Shown here piece by piece: positions 56,991-64,000 of a stretch of 64,000 nt of DNA (positions are counted from its first letter, which is position 1; each line of letters begins with the position of its first letter). The notes under the pieces were generated by a model that searched no databases, had not been told where the DNA came from, and saw only the letters and a list, made by a program, of their open reading frames with translations. Source of the stretch: Nocardioides aquaticus. GTDB taxonomy: Bacteria; Actinomycetota; Actinomycetes; Propionibacteriales; Nocardioidaceae. The position numbers were made by a program, and so were the translations under genes. The stretch is taken from NCBI RefSeq assembly GCF_018459925.1, contig NZ_CP075371.1, positions 4,516,815 to 4,580,814 of the forward strand. The letters run 5' to 3'.

Positions 56991-57755
56991 GTGCGTGACC
57001 TGACCTACCCACCCATCATCGCCGCGGCCAAGACCTCGTTCCGCCTGCTCGGGCAGCGCTTCGTGATGACCGGCACCGAGCACGTGCCGCGCACCGGCGG
57101 GGTCCTGCTGGCCTACAACCACATCGGGTACGTCGACTTCGTCTACGGCGGCCTCGCGGCCAACCCGTCGGGCCGCCTGGTGCGGTTCATGGCCAAGCGC
57201 GAGCTGTTCGACCACCGGTGGACCGGGCCGCTGATGCGCTCGCTGCACCACATCGAGGTCGACCGCGGTGACGGTGTGCAGTCCTACCAGACGGCCGTGG
57301 ACCGGCTCCGAGGCGGCGAGGCCGTCGGAATCTTCCCCGAGGCGACGATCTCCCGCTCCTTCGAGCTCAAGGACTTCAAGACCGGGACGGTCCGGATCGC
57401 AGCCGCGGCCGGGGTCCCGCTGCTGCCCGTGATCCTCTGGGGCACCCAGCGGATGATGACCAAGGACCACGACAAGGACTTCTCGCGGGGCAAGACCATC
57501 GCGATCAGCGTCGGTGAGCCCCTGCACCCCACGGGCGCCGACCCCGTCGCGGAGACCCGCGAGCTGAAGGACCGGATGACCGGGATGCTGGACAGCACGA
57601 TCCGGGCCTACCCCGAGACCGAGCAGCCTCCGGGCAGCTGGTGGCTGCCCGCGTCGTACGGCGGCAGCGCCCCCACCCCGGAGGAGGCCCTCCGTCTCGA
57701 CGCCGAGGAGAAGCGCCGGCGCGCCGAGAAGCGGCGCGCGGCGCGGAAGAAGTAG
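56991..57755 (+). CDS. plsC: 1-acyl-sn-glycerol-3-phosphate acyltransferase
   Basis: A 254-residue membrane-associated acyltransferase of phospholipid synthesis. Family blocks are NHIGYVDFVYGG (NHx4D), the KRELFDHRWTGPLMRSLHHIEVDR segment, FPEATISRSFELKDFKTGT, and VLLPVILWGTQR. A lysine/arginine-rich C-terminal helix (EEKRRRAEKRRAARKK) is added. The GTG at 56991 has AGGAG upstream. It ends just before an odd palindrome cluster and is convergent with parB. Confidence 0.88.
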   Translation: MRDLTYPPIIAAAKTSFRLLGQRFVMTGTEHVPRTGGVLLAYNHIGYVDFVYGGLAANPSGRLVRFMAKRELFDHRWTGPLMRSLHHIEVDRGDGVQSYQTAVDRLRGGEAVGIFPEATISRSFELKDFKTGTVRIAAAAGVPLLPVILWGTQRMMTKDHDKDFSRGKTIAISVGEPLHPTGADPVAETRELKDRMTGMLDSTIRAYPETEQPPGSWWLPASYGGSAPTPEEALRLDAEEKRRRAEKRRAARKK

Positions 57756-57756
57756 T

Positions 57757-57816
57757 CATGTCGACATGTCGTTTTACCGACATGTCGATCTGTCGGCAAA
57801 GCGCTTTGTCGACAAA
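57757..57816. repeat. Cluster of overlapping short palindromes
   Basis: Within 60 bases lie five perfect palindromes: CATGTCGACATG (57757-57768), CGACATGTCG twice (57762-57771 and 57778-57787), CAAAGCGCTTTG (57797-57808) and TTTGTCGACAAA (57805-57816). The stretch is AT-rich compared with its surroundings and sits between the convergent ends of plsC and parB, upstream of a parS site. Function unknown. Confidence 0.7.
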
Positions 57817-57890
57817 CGTCTGGACGCCGCGGCAGCCGCACGCCCCTGACCTGCAGGGATGGGTCCAGCCGACAGGCGCGGCCGGTTGCT

Positions 57891-57904
57891 GTTCCACGTG
57901 AAAC
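57891..57904. other. parS site 1
   Basis: GTTCCACGTGAAAC matches the ParB-binding consensus (GTTTCACGTGAAAC) with one change. It is 86 bases beyond the parB stop, in the intergenic region. Confidence 0.85.
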
Positions 57905-57989
57905 GCGCTCCGACGCTCCCCGGGCGTCGCGCAGCACGCCCGGCCGAGCGGTCGGAACGGCCGTCAGACCGGGCGATCGGTGCGGGCTG

Positions 57990-59069
57990 TCAGACCGGGC
58001 GGTCGGTGCGGTTCCGGGGATCCATGACCTCGATGATCCGCTGCAGGTCGTCCAGGGAGGCGAACTCCACGGTGATCTTGCCCTTCGACCGCCCGAGGTC
58101 GACCTTGACCCGCGTCTCGAACCTGTCGGAGAGACGGTCGGCGATCTCGCTCAGCCCGGGGGCCGACGGACGACGGCGTGCGGGGGACCGACGCCCACCG
58201 CCGTCGTCACCCACCGCCACGATCTCCTCCAGCGCTCGCACGCTGATCCCCTCCGCCACGATCCGCGACGCCAGCCGGTCCTGCAGGTCGGCGTCGTCGA
58301 CCGACAGCAGCGCACGGGCGTGGCCGGCAGACAGCACCCCGGCGGCGACCCGTCGTTGGACCGCCGGGCTCAGCCGGAGCAGCCGCAGCGTGTTGCTGAT
58401 CTGCGGGCGGGACCGGCCGATGCGCTGGGCGAGCTCCTCGTGCGTGATGCCGAAGTCCTCGAGCAGCTGGGCGTAGGCGGACGCCTCCTCGAGCGGGTTC
58501 AGCTGCGAGCGGTGCAGGTTCTCCAGCAACGCGTCGCGGAGCATGTCGGTGTCGTCGGTCTCCCGGACGATCGCGGGGATCCGGTCGAGACCCGCTGCCT
58601 GGCTGGCGCGCCAGCGGCGCTCACCCATCACCAGCTCGTACGACTCCGGGCCGGTGCGGCGCACCACGATCGGCTGCAGGAGACCGATCTCCCGGACGCT
58701 GTGCACCAGCTCGGCCATCGCCTCCTCGTCGAAGACCGACCGCGGCTGCGCCCGGTTGGGCCGGATCTGCTCCGGGGGGAGCTCGACGAAGTACGCGCCC
58801 TCGACGGGCGCCAGCTCGACCATGTCGGGGCGGGGCTCGGCCGGTGCCGTCCCGGCCGGCGGTGACGAGGCCGACGGGGTCCCGGCCGGCGGTGTCGCAG
58901 CCGACGGTGTCGCGGCGGGCTCGGTCGCGTCCTGCGGCGGCCCGCCGGGCTCGCCGTCGGGGGAGTCCGTCCCGTCGCCCTCCGCCGGGGCTGGCGGCGC
59001 CTGGGTCGGGATGAGGGACCCCAGACCGCGTCCCAGACCGCGGCGCGGTCCCGGTCGCGCGCCCGTCAT
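57990..59069 (-). CDS. parB: Chromosome partitioning protein ParB
   Basis: A 359-residue CTP-dependent DNA clamp that loads at parS and spreads to organise the origin region. After a basic N-terminal ParA-interacting segment ([13 protein letters not shown]) comes a Pro/Ala-rich linker with short repeats (PPAGT). The CTP-binding domain has [12 protein letters not shown], the helix-turn-helix is [24 protein letters not shown], and a C-terminal dimerisation domain ends in the IIEVMDP segment. The ATG overlaps the parA stop (ATGA). Confidence 0.95.
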   Translation of the reverse strand: MTGARPGPRRGLGRGLGSLIPTQAPPAPAEGDGTDSPDGEPGGPPQDATEPAATPSAATPPAGTPSASSPPAGTAPAEPRPDMVELAPVEGAYFVELPPEQIRPNRAQPRSVFDEEAMAELVHSVREIGLLQPIVVRRTGPESYELVMGERRWRASQAAGLDRIPAIVRETDDTDMLRDALLENLHRSQLNPLEEASAYAQLLEDFGITHEELAQRIGRSRPQISNTLRLLRLSPAVQRRVAAGVLSAGHARALLSVDDADLQDRLASRIVAEGISVRALEEIVAVGDDGGGRRSPARRRPSAPGLSEIADRLSDRFETRVKVDLGRSKGKITVEFASLDDLQRIIEVMDPRNRTDRPV

Positions 59070-60058
59070 GCCGTCACCGCGCGCTCGGTAATCTCACGGG
59101 CGGCCTCGAGGTAGCTCAACGCGCCCGGTGAACCCGGGTCGTAGGTCATCACGGTCTGAGCGTAGGACGGCGCCTCGCTCACCCGGACCGACCGGGGGAT
59201 GTTCGTCCGCAGCACCTGGTCGCCGAAGTGCTCCCGCACCTCCGAGGCCACGCCCGCCGCCAGCCGCGTCCGGGCGTCGAACATCGTCAGCAGGATGGTG
59301 CTGACCGACAACGCCGGGTTCAGGTGCGCCCGGACCATCTCGACGGTCTCGATCAGCAGTCCCAGACCCTCCAGGGCGTAGTACTCCGCCTGGATCGGGA
59401 TCATCATCTCCTCGCCGGCCACCAGGGCGTTCAGCGTCAGCAGGCCCAGCGACGGGGGACAGTCCACGATCACGTAGTCGTAGCGGGCGTCGCCGGCCTT
59501 CTCCGCGGTGCCGACGAGGGGGTGGGCGAGGATCGCCTTCTTCAGCCGGCTCTCCCGCGCCACCACGCTCACGAGCTCGATCTCGGCGCCGGCCAGGTCG
59601 ATCGTCGCCGGCACCACGTCCAGGCCCTCGACGTCCGGGCACGGGCTGGCCACGTCCTGCAGCGCCGCCCCGTCGACCAGGGCGTCGTAGGTCCCCGGCG
59701 TCCCGCGGTGGTGGTCGATGTTGAGCGCCGTCGACGCGTTGCCCTGGGGATCGAGGTCGATCACCAGCACCCGCTGCCCGAGCTGGGCCAGCCCGGCCGC
59801 GATGTTGACGGTCGACGTCGTCTTGCCGACGCCGCCCTTCTGGTTCGCCACGACGAACACCCGGGTCGCCGTGGGTCGCTCGGCCGACGGCCGGGAGGCC
59901 GCGCTGCGCCGGGCCCACAACGAGTGCTGCGCCGCACGCGCCAGTGGTGTCAGCTGGTCCTCGAACCCGGTCTCACGCTCCGCCAGCTCGGCGGCGGTGA
60001 GCACGCCGCTGCCGAGGGGGTTCAACGTTCCACGTGGAACATCGCGGTCTTCCGGCAC
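59066..60058 (-). CDS. parA: Chromosome partitioning ATPase ParA
   Basis: A 330-residue Walker-type ATPase that moves ParB-bound origins. The deviant Walker A is KGGVGKTT (residues 72-79), with [12 protein letters not shown] and [12 protein letters not shown] following. An N-terminal 65-residue extension is typical of actinobacteria. The GTG at 60058 is chosen because AGGAGG lies immediately before it. A parS palindrome lies inside codons 7-11, so the segrosome binding site is within the gene's start. DnaA-box-like sequences sit just upstream. Confidence 0.95.
   Translation of the reverse strand: MPEDRDVPRGTLNPLGSGVLTAAELAERETGFEDQLTPLARAAQHSLWARRSAASRPSAERPTATRVFVVANQKGGVGKTTSTVNIAAGLAQLGQRVLVIDLDPQGNASTALNIDHHRGTPGTYDALVDGAALQDVASPCPDVEGLDVVPATIDLAGAEIELVSVVARESRLKKAILAHPLVGTAEKAGDARYDYVIVDCPPSLGLLTLNALVAGEEMMIPIQAEYYALEGLGLLIETVEMVRAHLNPALSVSTILLTMFDARTRLAAGVASEVREHFGDQVLRTNIPRSVRVSEAPSYAQTVMTYDPGSPGALSYLEAAREITERAVTA
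60027..60040. other. parS site 2 (inside parA)
   Basis: GTTCCACGTGGAAC, a perfect 14-base palindrome matching the ParB site with symmetrical changes. It lies within the first codons of parA. Confidence 0.85.
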
Positions 60059-60068
60059 GGGGCCTCCT

Positions 60069-60130
60069 GTGGAGAACAAGCAGAATCTGTGGACAATCAC
60101 GCTCAGGACGTGCACCGGAGCGGTGGATAA
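60069..60130. promoter_or_regulatory. DnaA-box-like cluster upstream of parA
   Basis: TTGTCCACA (minus strand, 60088-60096) is an exact actinobacterial DnaA box; TTCTCCACA (60069-60077) and TTATCCACC (60122-60130), also minus strand, each differ by one base from a box. All lie between parA and the end of rsmG, where the parAB promoter should be. Confidence 0.5.
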
Positions 60131-60205
60131 CTCGTCAATCACCGGTGCCGCGTCGCACCACGGCCGTTCCGGTCTTCCGCGACCGTGAGGCCTCCGGCAG
60201 CCACG

Positions 60206-60997
60206 TCACCGGCCTCGCCGGCTCCTGCCGCCGCCTCGACCACCCCGACGCTGGGACGGCCCCGACCGCGGCCCCGAACCACCCGGAGGACCGGCGGTCG
60301 ACGATACCCGTGCCGGCTCGGCCCAGCGAACGCGCACGGCCCGGACGGTCGACGCGTCGTCCCCGGGACCCGTCGCGACGTCGACCGGCTCGACGCCCCC
60401 GGGACCCACCTGCACCAGCTCGGGCGCGGCCCACCCGTGCCGTGCGAGCAGGGGCCTGACAGCGCGGATCTCCTCGCCGGCGGTGGAGCCCTTCAGCGCC
60501 AGGACGTGGCCGTCCGGCGACGTCAGCGGCATGCACCACTCGAGCAGACGCCCGAGGGGGGCCACCGCGCGCGAGGTCACCACGTCGAACAGCGCCGACC
60601 CGTGCAGGTCCTCGGCGCGGGACCTCACGACCGTCACGTTGTCCAGGCCGAGCGCGTCGACGACCTCGGTGAGGAAGGTCGTCCGCCGCAGCAGCGGCTC
60701 GACCAGGGTCACGTCGAGGTCCGGGCGCCCGATCGCAAGCACCAGGCCCGGCAGGCCGGCACCGCTGCCGACGTCGGCGACCCGGGCACCCACGGCGATC
60801 GCCGGGGCCAGGGCCATCGAGTTCACCAGGTGCCGGTCCCACAACCGGGGGACCTCGCGCGGCCCGATCAGCCCGCGCACCACGCCGTCGGAGGCCAGCA
60901 GCGCGGCGTACTGCTCCACGCCGGGCATGGCCTCGGACGAGAACACCCCCCGTGCCGTGTCCGGGACGGGGGGTGTTCCACGTGAAACGTCGCTCAT
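60206..60997 (-). CDS. rsmG: 16S rRNA (guanine527-N7)-methyltransferase
   Basis: A 263-residue SAM-dependent methyltransferase (GidB) modifying G527 of 16S rRNA. The SAM motif is VADVGSGAGLPGLVLA near residue 72; WDRHLVNSMAL, DVVTSRAVAPL and LALKGSTAGEE are family motifs. It carries a basic Gly/Arg-rich C-terminal tail. The ATG overlaps the jag stop (ATGA). A third parS lies within its first codons. Loss of this gene causes low-level streptomycin resistance in other bacteria. Confidence 0.94.
   Translation of the reverse strand: MSDVSRGTPPVPDTARGVFSSEAMPGVEQYAALLASDGVVRGLIGPREVPRLWDRHLVNSMALAPAIAVGARVADVGSGAGLPGLVLAIGRPDLDVTLVEPLLRRTTFLTEVVDALGLDNVTVVRSRAEDLHGSALFDVVTSRAVAPLGRLLEWCMPLTSPDGHVLALKGSTAGEEIRAVRPLLARHGWAAPELVQVGPGGVEPVDVATGPGDDASTVRAVRVRWAEPARVSSTAGPPGGSGPRSGPSQRRGGRGGGRSRRGR
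60975..60988. other. parS site 3 (inside rsmG)
   Basis: GTTCCACGTGAAAC, the same sequence as site 1, within codons 4-8 of rsmG. Three sites within 3.1 kb mark an origin-proximal centromere. Confidence 0.85.
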
Positions 60998-61650
60998 CCT
61001 GCGGGGAGCACCACGACGTAGCGGCGGGGCTCGGTCCCCTCGGACTCGGAAGCCAGTCCGGCGGCGGCCACGGCGTCGTGGACCACCTTGCGCTGGAACG
61101 GGCTCATCGGCTCCAGCGACGCCGGGGAACCCGACTCGCGCACCTCCGCGATCGTGCGCGCGGCCAGCTCCTCCAGCCGACGCTTCTGCTCGGCCCGGTG
61201 GCCGCTGATGTCGAGCATCAACCGCGAGCGCTCCCCGGTCTCCCGGTAGACCGCGAGCCGGGTCAGCTCCTGCAGCGCGTCGAGCACCTCACCGTCCTTG
61301 CCGACCAGCTGGCCGAGGTCGGCGCCGACGATCGAGACCGCCGCCCGGTCGCCGTCGACGTCCATGTCGAGGTCCCCGTCGAGGTCGGCGATGTCAAGGA
61401 GCTCCTCGAGGTAGTCCGCCGCGATGTCACCCTCCTGCTCGAGCTGGCTGAGCCGGTCCGGGGTCCCCTCGGCGGCCGGCGTCCTCTGCTCGGACCCGCC
61501 CTCGGGCGCGTCGACGGTCGCGACGTCGTCCGCGTCACCACGGGGAGCGTCACCGGCGGCGTCCGGGGCGACCCCGTCCGGGCTCACCGCCCCGCCGTCC
61601 GCCCCGACCTGAGGCTCGGTCTGGTCCCGCTCGTCGATCTGCTCGCTCAC
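60994..61650 (-). CDS. jag: KhpB/Jag RNA-binding protein (KH-R3H)
   Basis: A 218-residue RNA-binding protein. A 65-residue acidic N-terminal region replaces the Jag-N domain, as usual in actinobacteria. The KH domain contains LGQLVGKDGEVLDALQELT and the R3H domain SPFQRKVVHDAVAAAG. It pairs with KhpA elsewhere to bind RNAs involved in envelope growth. The GTG at 61650 overlaps the yidC stop, and its own stop overlaps the rsmG start, so all three are coupled. Confidence 0.92.
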   Translation of the reverse strand: MSEQIDERDQTEPQVGADGGAVSPDGVAPDAAGDAPRGDADDVATVDAPEGGSEQRTPAAEGTPDRLSQLEQEGDIAADYLEELLDIADLDGDLDMDVDGDRAAVSIVGADLGQLVGKDGEVLDALQELTRLAVYRETGERSRLMLDISGHRAEQKRRLEELAARTIAEVRESGSPASLEPMSPFQRKVVHDAVAAAGLASESEGTEPRRYVVVLPAG

Positions 61651-62720
61651 TTCTTCCCCTTCTTGTTCGCTGGCTTGGGTCCGCCCCCGGGCCGCTGCCC
61701 GGCCGGCCGCTGGCCCGCGGGGCGCTTCTGCGACCCGGACCCTCCGCCCGTGCTCGGTCGCGGCGACCCCTGCTGACGCTGCTGACGCGTCTGGCGCTTC
61801 GGCTGCTGGCGCGTCGCCGGGCGGGCCTCGGACGCGGGGACGACCTCGGGCTCGGTCTCCACGACCTCACCCTTGCGGACCGCCTTGGCCTTGTCCCGCT
61901 CGAGCTTGGCGTCCATGGCCGGCGTGCCCGGCGCGGGGTTGTTGCGGATGACGTAGAACTGCTGGCCCATGGTCCACAGGTTCGAGGTGGTCCAGTAGAG
62001 GAGCACGCCGATCGGGAAGGCCACGCCGCCGAGGCCGAACGCGACCGGGAGCACGTAGAGGAGCAGCTTCTGCTGCTGGGCGTACTGGCCCTTCAGCGCG
62101 TCGGCCGGCATGTTCTTGCTCATCAGCTGGCGCTGGGTGATGAAGGTGGTGGCGGTCATCGCCAGGACCAGCACCAGCGCCACGAGCATCACGCTGAGGT
62201 CGGGCGTGGGGCCCCAGGTCCGGGACTGCCAGAAGGTGTCCGAGATCGGCACGAAGCCGAAGATGTCGGAGGTGCCGAACGCCTCGGCGCGCGCCGAGGT
62301 CATGAAGCCGTGAGGGGTCCCGTCCGCGGCCTGGTCGAGCAGGCGGAACAGGGCGAAGAAGATCGGCATCTGCAGCAGCAGCGGCAGGCAGGACGCGAAC
62401 GGGTTGGTGCCCGCGTCCTTGTACAGCTTCATGGTCTCCTCGGCCATGCGCTGCCGGTCGTGCCCGTACTTCTTGCGCAGCTCCACCACCTTGGGCTGGA
62501 TGAGCTGCATGTTCCGGCTGGACTTGATCTGCCGCACGAAGAGCGGGATCAGCGCGATCCGGATGACCACCGTGAGGCCGACGATCGACAGGGCCCAGGC
62601 GAGCCCCCCGGCGGGGTCGAGGAACAGGCTGAAGAACTCGTGGAACCCGATCATGATCGCCGAGATCACGTAGTACAGCGGCGTCAGGATGAAGTTCCCG
62701 AAGTCGGAGAGTGCTTCCAC
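61647..62720 (-). CDS. yidC: Membrane protein insertase YidC
   Basis: A 357-residue insertase with five core helices of the YidC/Oxa1 family: LAWALSIVGLTVVIRIALIPL, the cytoplasmic hairpin VVELRKKYGHDRQRMAEE, NPFASCLPLLLQMPIFFALF, and the later helices around PIGVLLYWTTSNLWT. The Arg in the groove (VIRIALIPL) is present. There is a long basic Gln/Pro/Gly-rich C-terminal tail with RPAGQ repeats, probably binding ribosomes. The start is the GTG at 62720. Confidence 0.95.
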   Translation of the reverse strand: MEALSDFGNFILTPLYYVISAIMIGFHEFFSLFLDPAGGLAWALSIVGLTVVIRIALIPLFVRQIKSSRNMQLIQPKVVELRKKYGHDRQRMAEETMKLYKDAGTNPFASCLPLLLQMPIFFALFRLLDQAADGTPHGFMTSARAEAFGTSDIFGFVPISDTFWQSRTWGPTPDLSVMLVALVLVLAMTATTFITQRQLMSKNMPADALKGQYAQQQKLLLYVLPVAFGLGGVAFPIGVLLYWTTSNLWTMGQQFYVIRNNPAPGTPAMDAKLERDKAKAVRKGEVVETEPEVVPASEARPATRQQPKRQTRQQRQQGSPRPSTGGGSGSQKRPAGQRPAGQRPGGGPKPANKKGKK

Positions 62721-62726
62721 GGCTCG

Positions 62727-63020
62727 TCAGGCTCCTTGGGTGTCGGGACGGGTCCCGGCGGTCTGGTGGTCGTGCACGTCGTACGGGTCGGGGTCGGCGG
62801 CTGCCTGGTGACCGGGGACGTGGTCGACCCCGCCCTCGGCCCACGGGTGGCACCTGCCGAGTCGGCGGACCGTCAGCCAGGTGCCGCGGGCCGCACCATG
62901 GCGCTCCACTGCCTCCAGAGCGTAGGCCGAGCACGAAGGGTAGTAGCGGCAGACCTGGCCGTAGAGCGGGCTGACCACCGCGCGGTAGCCACGGAGCAGG
63001 AGCACCAGCACGTGCTTCAC
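62727..63020 (-). CDS. yidD: Membrane protein insertion efficiency factor YidD
   Basis: A 97-residue small protein of the YidD family. The conserved body [30 protein letters not shown], with the CxxxPSCS cysteines and the later RLGRCHPW, is complete. The tail is polar and His/Asp-rich. The GTG at 63020 overlaps the rnpA stop (GTGA), and yidC begins 6 bases downstream. Confidence 0.93.
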   Translation of the reverse strand: MKHVLVLLLRGYRAVVSPLYGQVCRYYPSCSAYALEAVERHGAARGTWLTVRRLGRCHPWAEGGVDHVPGHQAAADPDPYDVHDHQTAGTRPDTQGA

Positions 63021-63382
63021 GCGCTCACCCGCTCCGTCGGCACCAGGCTGCGCAGGCACCGGTCGAGATCGGCGCCGAGATCGGCGCTGCTGGCCGTGGC
63101 GGCCGGGGGCAGCGCGCGGAGCACCACCTCGGTGCCGGCGGGCAGCAGGTCGAGGCGCGCGGCGCACAGGTGGCGCAGCCGGCGCTTGACCCGGGTGCGC
63201 ACCACCGCGCCGCCGACCGCCTTGGAGACCACGAGACCCACCGACGACGTCCGGGCCGCGGCCGGCGACCCGTCGGGCAGCAGCACGCTGACCACGATCG
63301 TCCGGGCAGCACGACGCCGCCCACGCCGGAGGACGCGACGAAAACTCGTGGCGTCGGTCAGGCGGTGGGCGGCGGGCAGCAC
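63017..63382 (-). CDS. rnpA: Ribonuclease P protein component
   Basis: A 121-residue basic protein assisting the RNase P RNA in tRNA 5' maturation. The family body is [47 protein letters not shown] (the RNR motif region) and the C-terminal strand. The GTG at 63382 gives the standard N-terminus. It lies 31 bases after rpmH in the conserved rpmH-rnpA-yidD-yidC operon. Confidence 0.94.
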   Translation of the reverse strand: MLPAAHRLTDATSFRRVLRRGRRRAARTIVVSVLLPDGSPAAARTSSVGLVVSKAVGGAVVRTRVKRRLRHLCAARLDLLPAGTEVVLRALPPAATASSADLGADLDRCLRSLVPTERVSA

Positions 63383-63413
63383 AAGTCGGTCGGTCTCGGG
63401 TCCGCCGGGCGGC

Positions 63414-63551
63414 TCAGACCGCGAGCTCCTTGCGGCCCTTGCGGCGGCGGGAGTTCAGGATGGCGCGGCCGGCGCGGGTGCGCATGCGCAGGCGGAAGCC
63501 GTGCGTCTTGTGGCGGCGACGGTTGTTCGGCTGGTACGTACGCTTGCTCAC
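63414..63551 (-). CDS. rpmH: 50S ribosomal protein L34
   Basis: A 45-residue highly basic ribosomal protein: [19 protein letters not shown] and [20 protein letters not shown] are diagnostic. The GTG at 63551 is used, with AAAGAGA upstream. It heads the leftward operon; dnaA is expected divergently to the right, beyond the window. Confidence 0.96.
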   Translation of the reverse strand: MSKRTYQPNNRRRHKTHGFRLRMRTRAGRAILNSRRRKGRKELAV

Positions 63552-64000
63552 GGTCGTCTCTTTCGGTTGCTGCGGTCGGTGCCCACGTCCCGGCCTCAGG
63601 TAGGTCGCGGGAGTGCGCATTCGGCCGGTGCCGTGCGCCTCGCAGGCAGCTGCGGGCAGGCACCCGCCGACCTCGGATGACCAACAGACGGTACGCGCTG
63701 CGGCGTGAGGGGGTCAAACCCACGACGAGCTCCGCCGGCGCCCCGGCCGCCGGCCCGCGACGGACGGCCGCCGACCCGGTGTCGGGCCTGTGGATGACGG
63801 CTTGCCGGTGGTGCCGTCGCGGGTTACGTTCCCAGGGTGCCGGAGGCAGGCGCGACGACCGGTCCCCTCCTCTCGGACGACGTAGCCACATCGCCGCGGT
63901 TCGGGTCCTGCTAGGCCCCTGACCTGCGACGACAGCACTCCACCGTGATCAGCCACCCGGGTGCCGCCGGACCTCGGCCATCCCCCGGGTCGCCAGTGCA
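63552..64000. other. Intergenic region at the right edge, toward dnaA/oriC
   Basis: No convincing gene. It holds the rpmH leader and promoter and one DnaA-box-like sequence (TGTGGATGA at 63789-63797). By conserved gene order it is the start of the rpmH-dnaA interval. Confidence 0.6.
63688..63717 (-). promoter_or_regulatory. Promoter of the rpmH operon
   Basis: Read on the minus strand, TTGACC (63712-63717) and TACCGT (63688-63693) are separated by 18 bases, a reasonable housekeeping -35/-10 pair. The leader to the rpmH start would be about 130 bases. Confidence 0.5.

Noticed and set aside
55626..57527. Long minus-strand open frame opposite alaA and plsC, upstream of the GNAT gene
   Set aside because: Antisense shadow; AlaA and PlsC on the plus strand match their families over full length.
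63552..64000. oriC within the window
   Set aside because: Only one weak DnaA-like box is present; gene order places dnaA and the dnaA-dnaN origin beyond the right edge.

Overview
The window is chromosomal DNA from a very high-GC actinobacterium, most likely a Nocardioides-type member of the Propionibacteriales. I infer this from the GC-rich codon use, the frequent GTG and TTG starts, and the gene order at the right end. That order, reading leftwards from rpmH, is rpmH-rnpA-yidD-yidC-jag-rsmG-parA-parB, then plsC, alaA, trxA, trxB, an anti-sigma gene, an ECF sigma gene, a pseudokinase gene, murJ, a DUF6049 gene and pcnA. It is the conserved actinobacterial block beside the replication origin, so dnaA and oriC should lie just beyond base 64000. 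No rRNA, tRNA, CRISPR array, insertion sequence or prophage was recognised.

Left part (1-26 kb), accessory and metabolic genes: a cut patatin gene, an ArsB/SLC13-like permease, a protein tyrosine phosphatase, a GAF histidine kinase, an ABC exporter, aqpZ, a siderophore-interacting flavoprotein, a VKOR oxidoreductase, a CPBP-family membrane protein, an AcoR-like regulator divergent from an NDMA-type alcohol dehydrogenase followed by MoxR and VWA genes, an acyl-CoA ligase, a cardiolipin-synthase-like gene, a short UvrA-like ATPase, a GNAT/TetR/hydrolase cluster, a PadR-controlled DrrAB-type efflux cassette with DUF1048, and two VOC proteins.

Middle (26-45 kb): dnaB, a MATE exporter, the rpsF-ssb-rpsR-rplI operon, a second patatin, endonuclease IV, a FemAB-type transferase paired with an alanine-racemase-like protein, a GT87-type glycosyltransferase, a class A penicillin-binding protein, a PadR regulator with inositol-phosphate synthase, a FUSC permease and pcnA.

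Right part (45-64 kb): cell-envelope genes (DUF6049, murJ, pseudokinase), an ECF sigma/anti-sigma pair, the thioredoxin system, chromosome segregation genes (parAB with three parS sites), and the membrane-insertion/RNase P/L34 operon.

Most striking observations: (1) seven positions, in six genes, where one missing G or C in a G/C homopolymer breaks the frame and one added base restores it, which points to uncorrected long-read errors; (2) trxB and trxA each preceded by an exact GGAAC-N18-GTT promoter of the SigR/SigH type; (3) DnaA-box clusters upstream of both dnaB and parA; (4) several unexplained palindromes and repeats (6461-6514, 33586-33646, 42529-42590, 57757-57816); (5) a MurJ-linked kinase-like protein lacking all catalytic residues. 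I see no clearly new defence or biosynthetic system; the rest is a conserved housekeeping neighbourhood.
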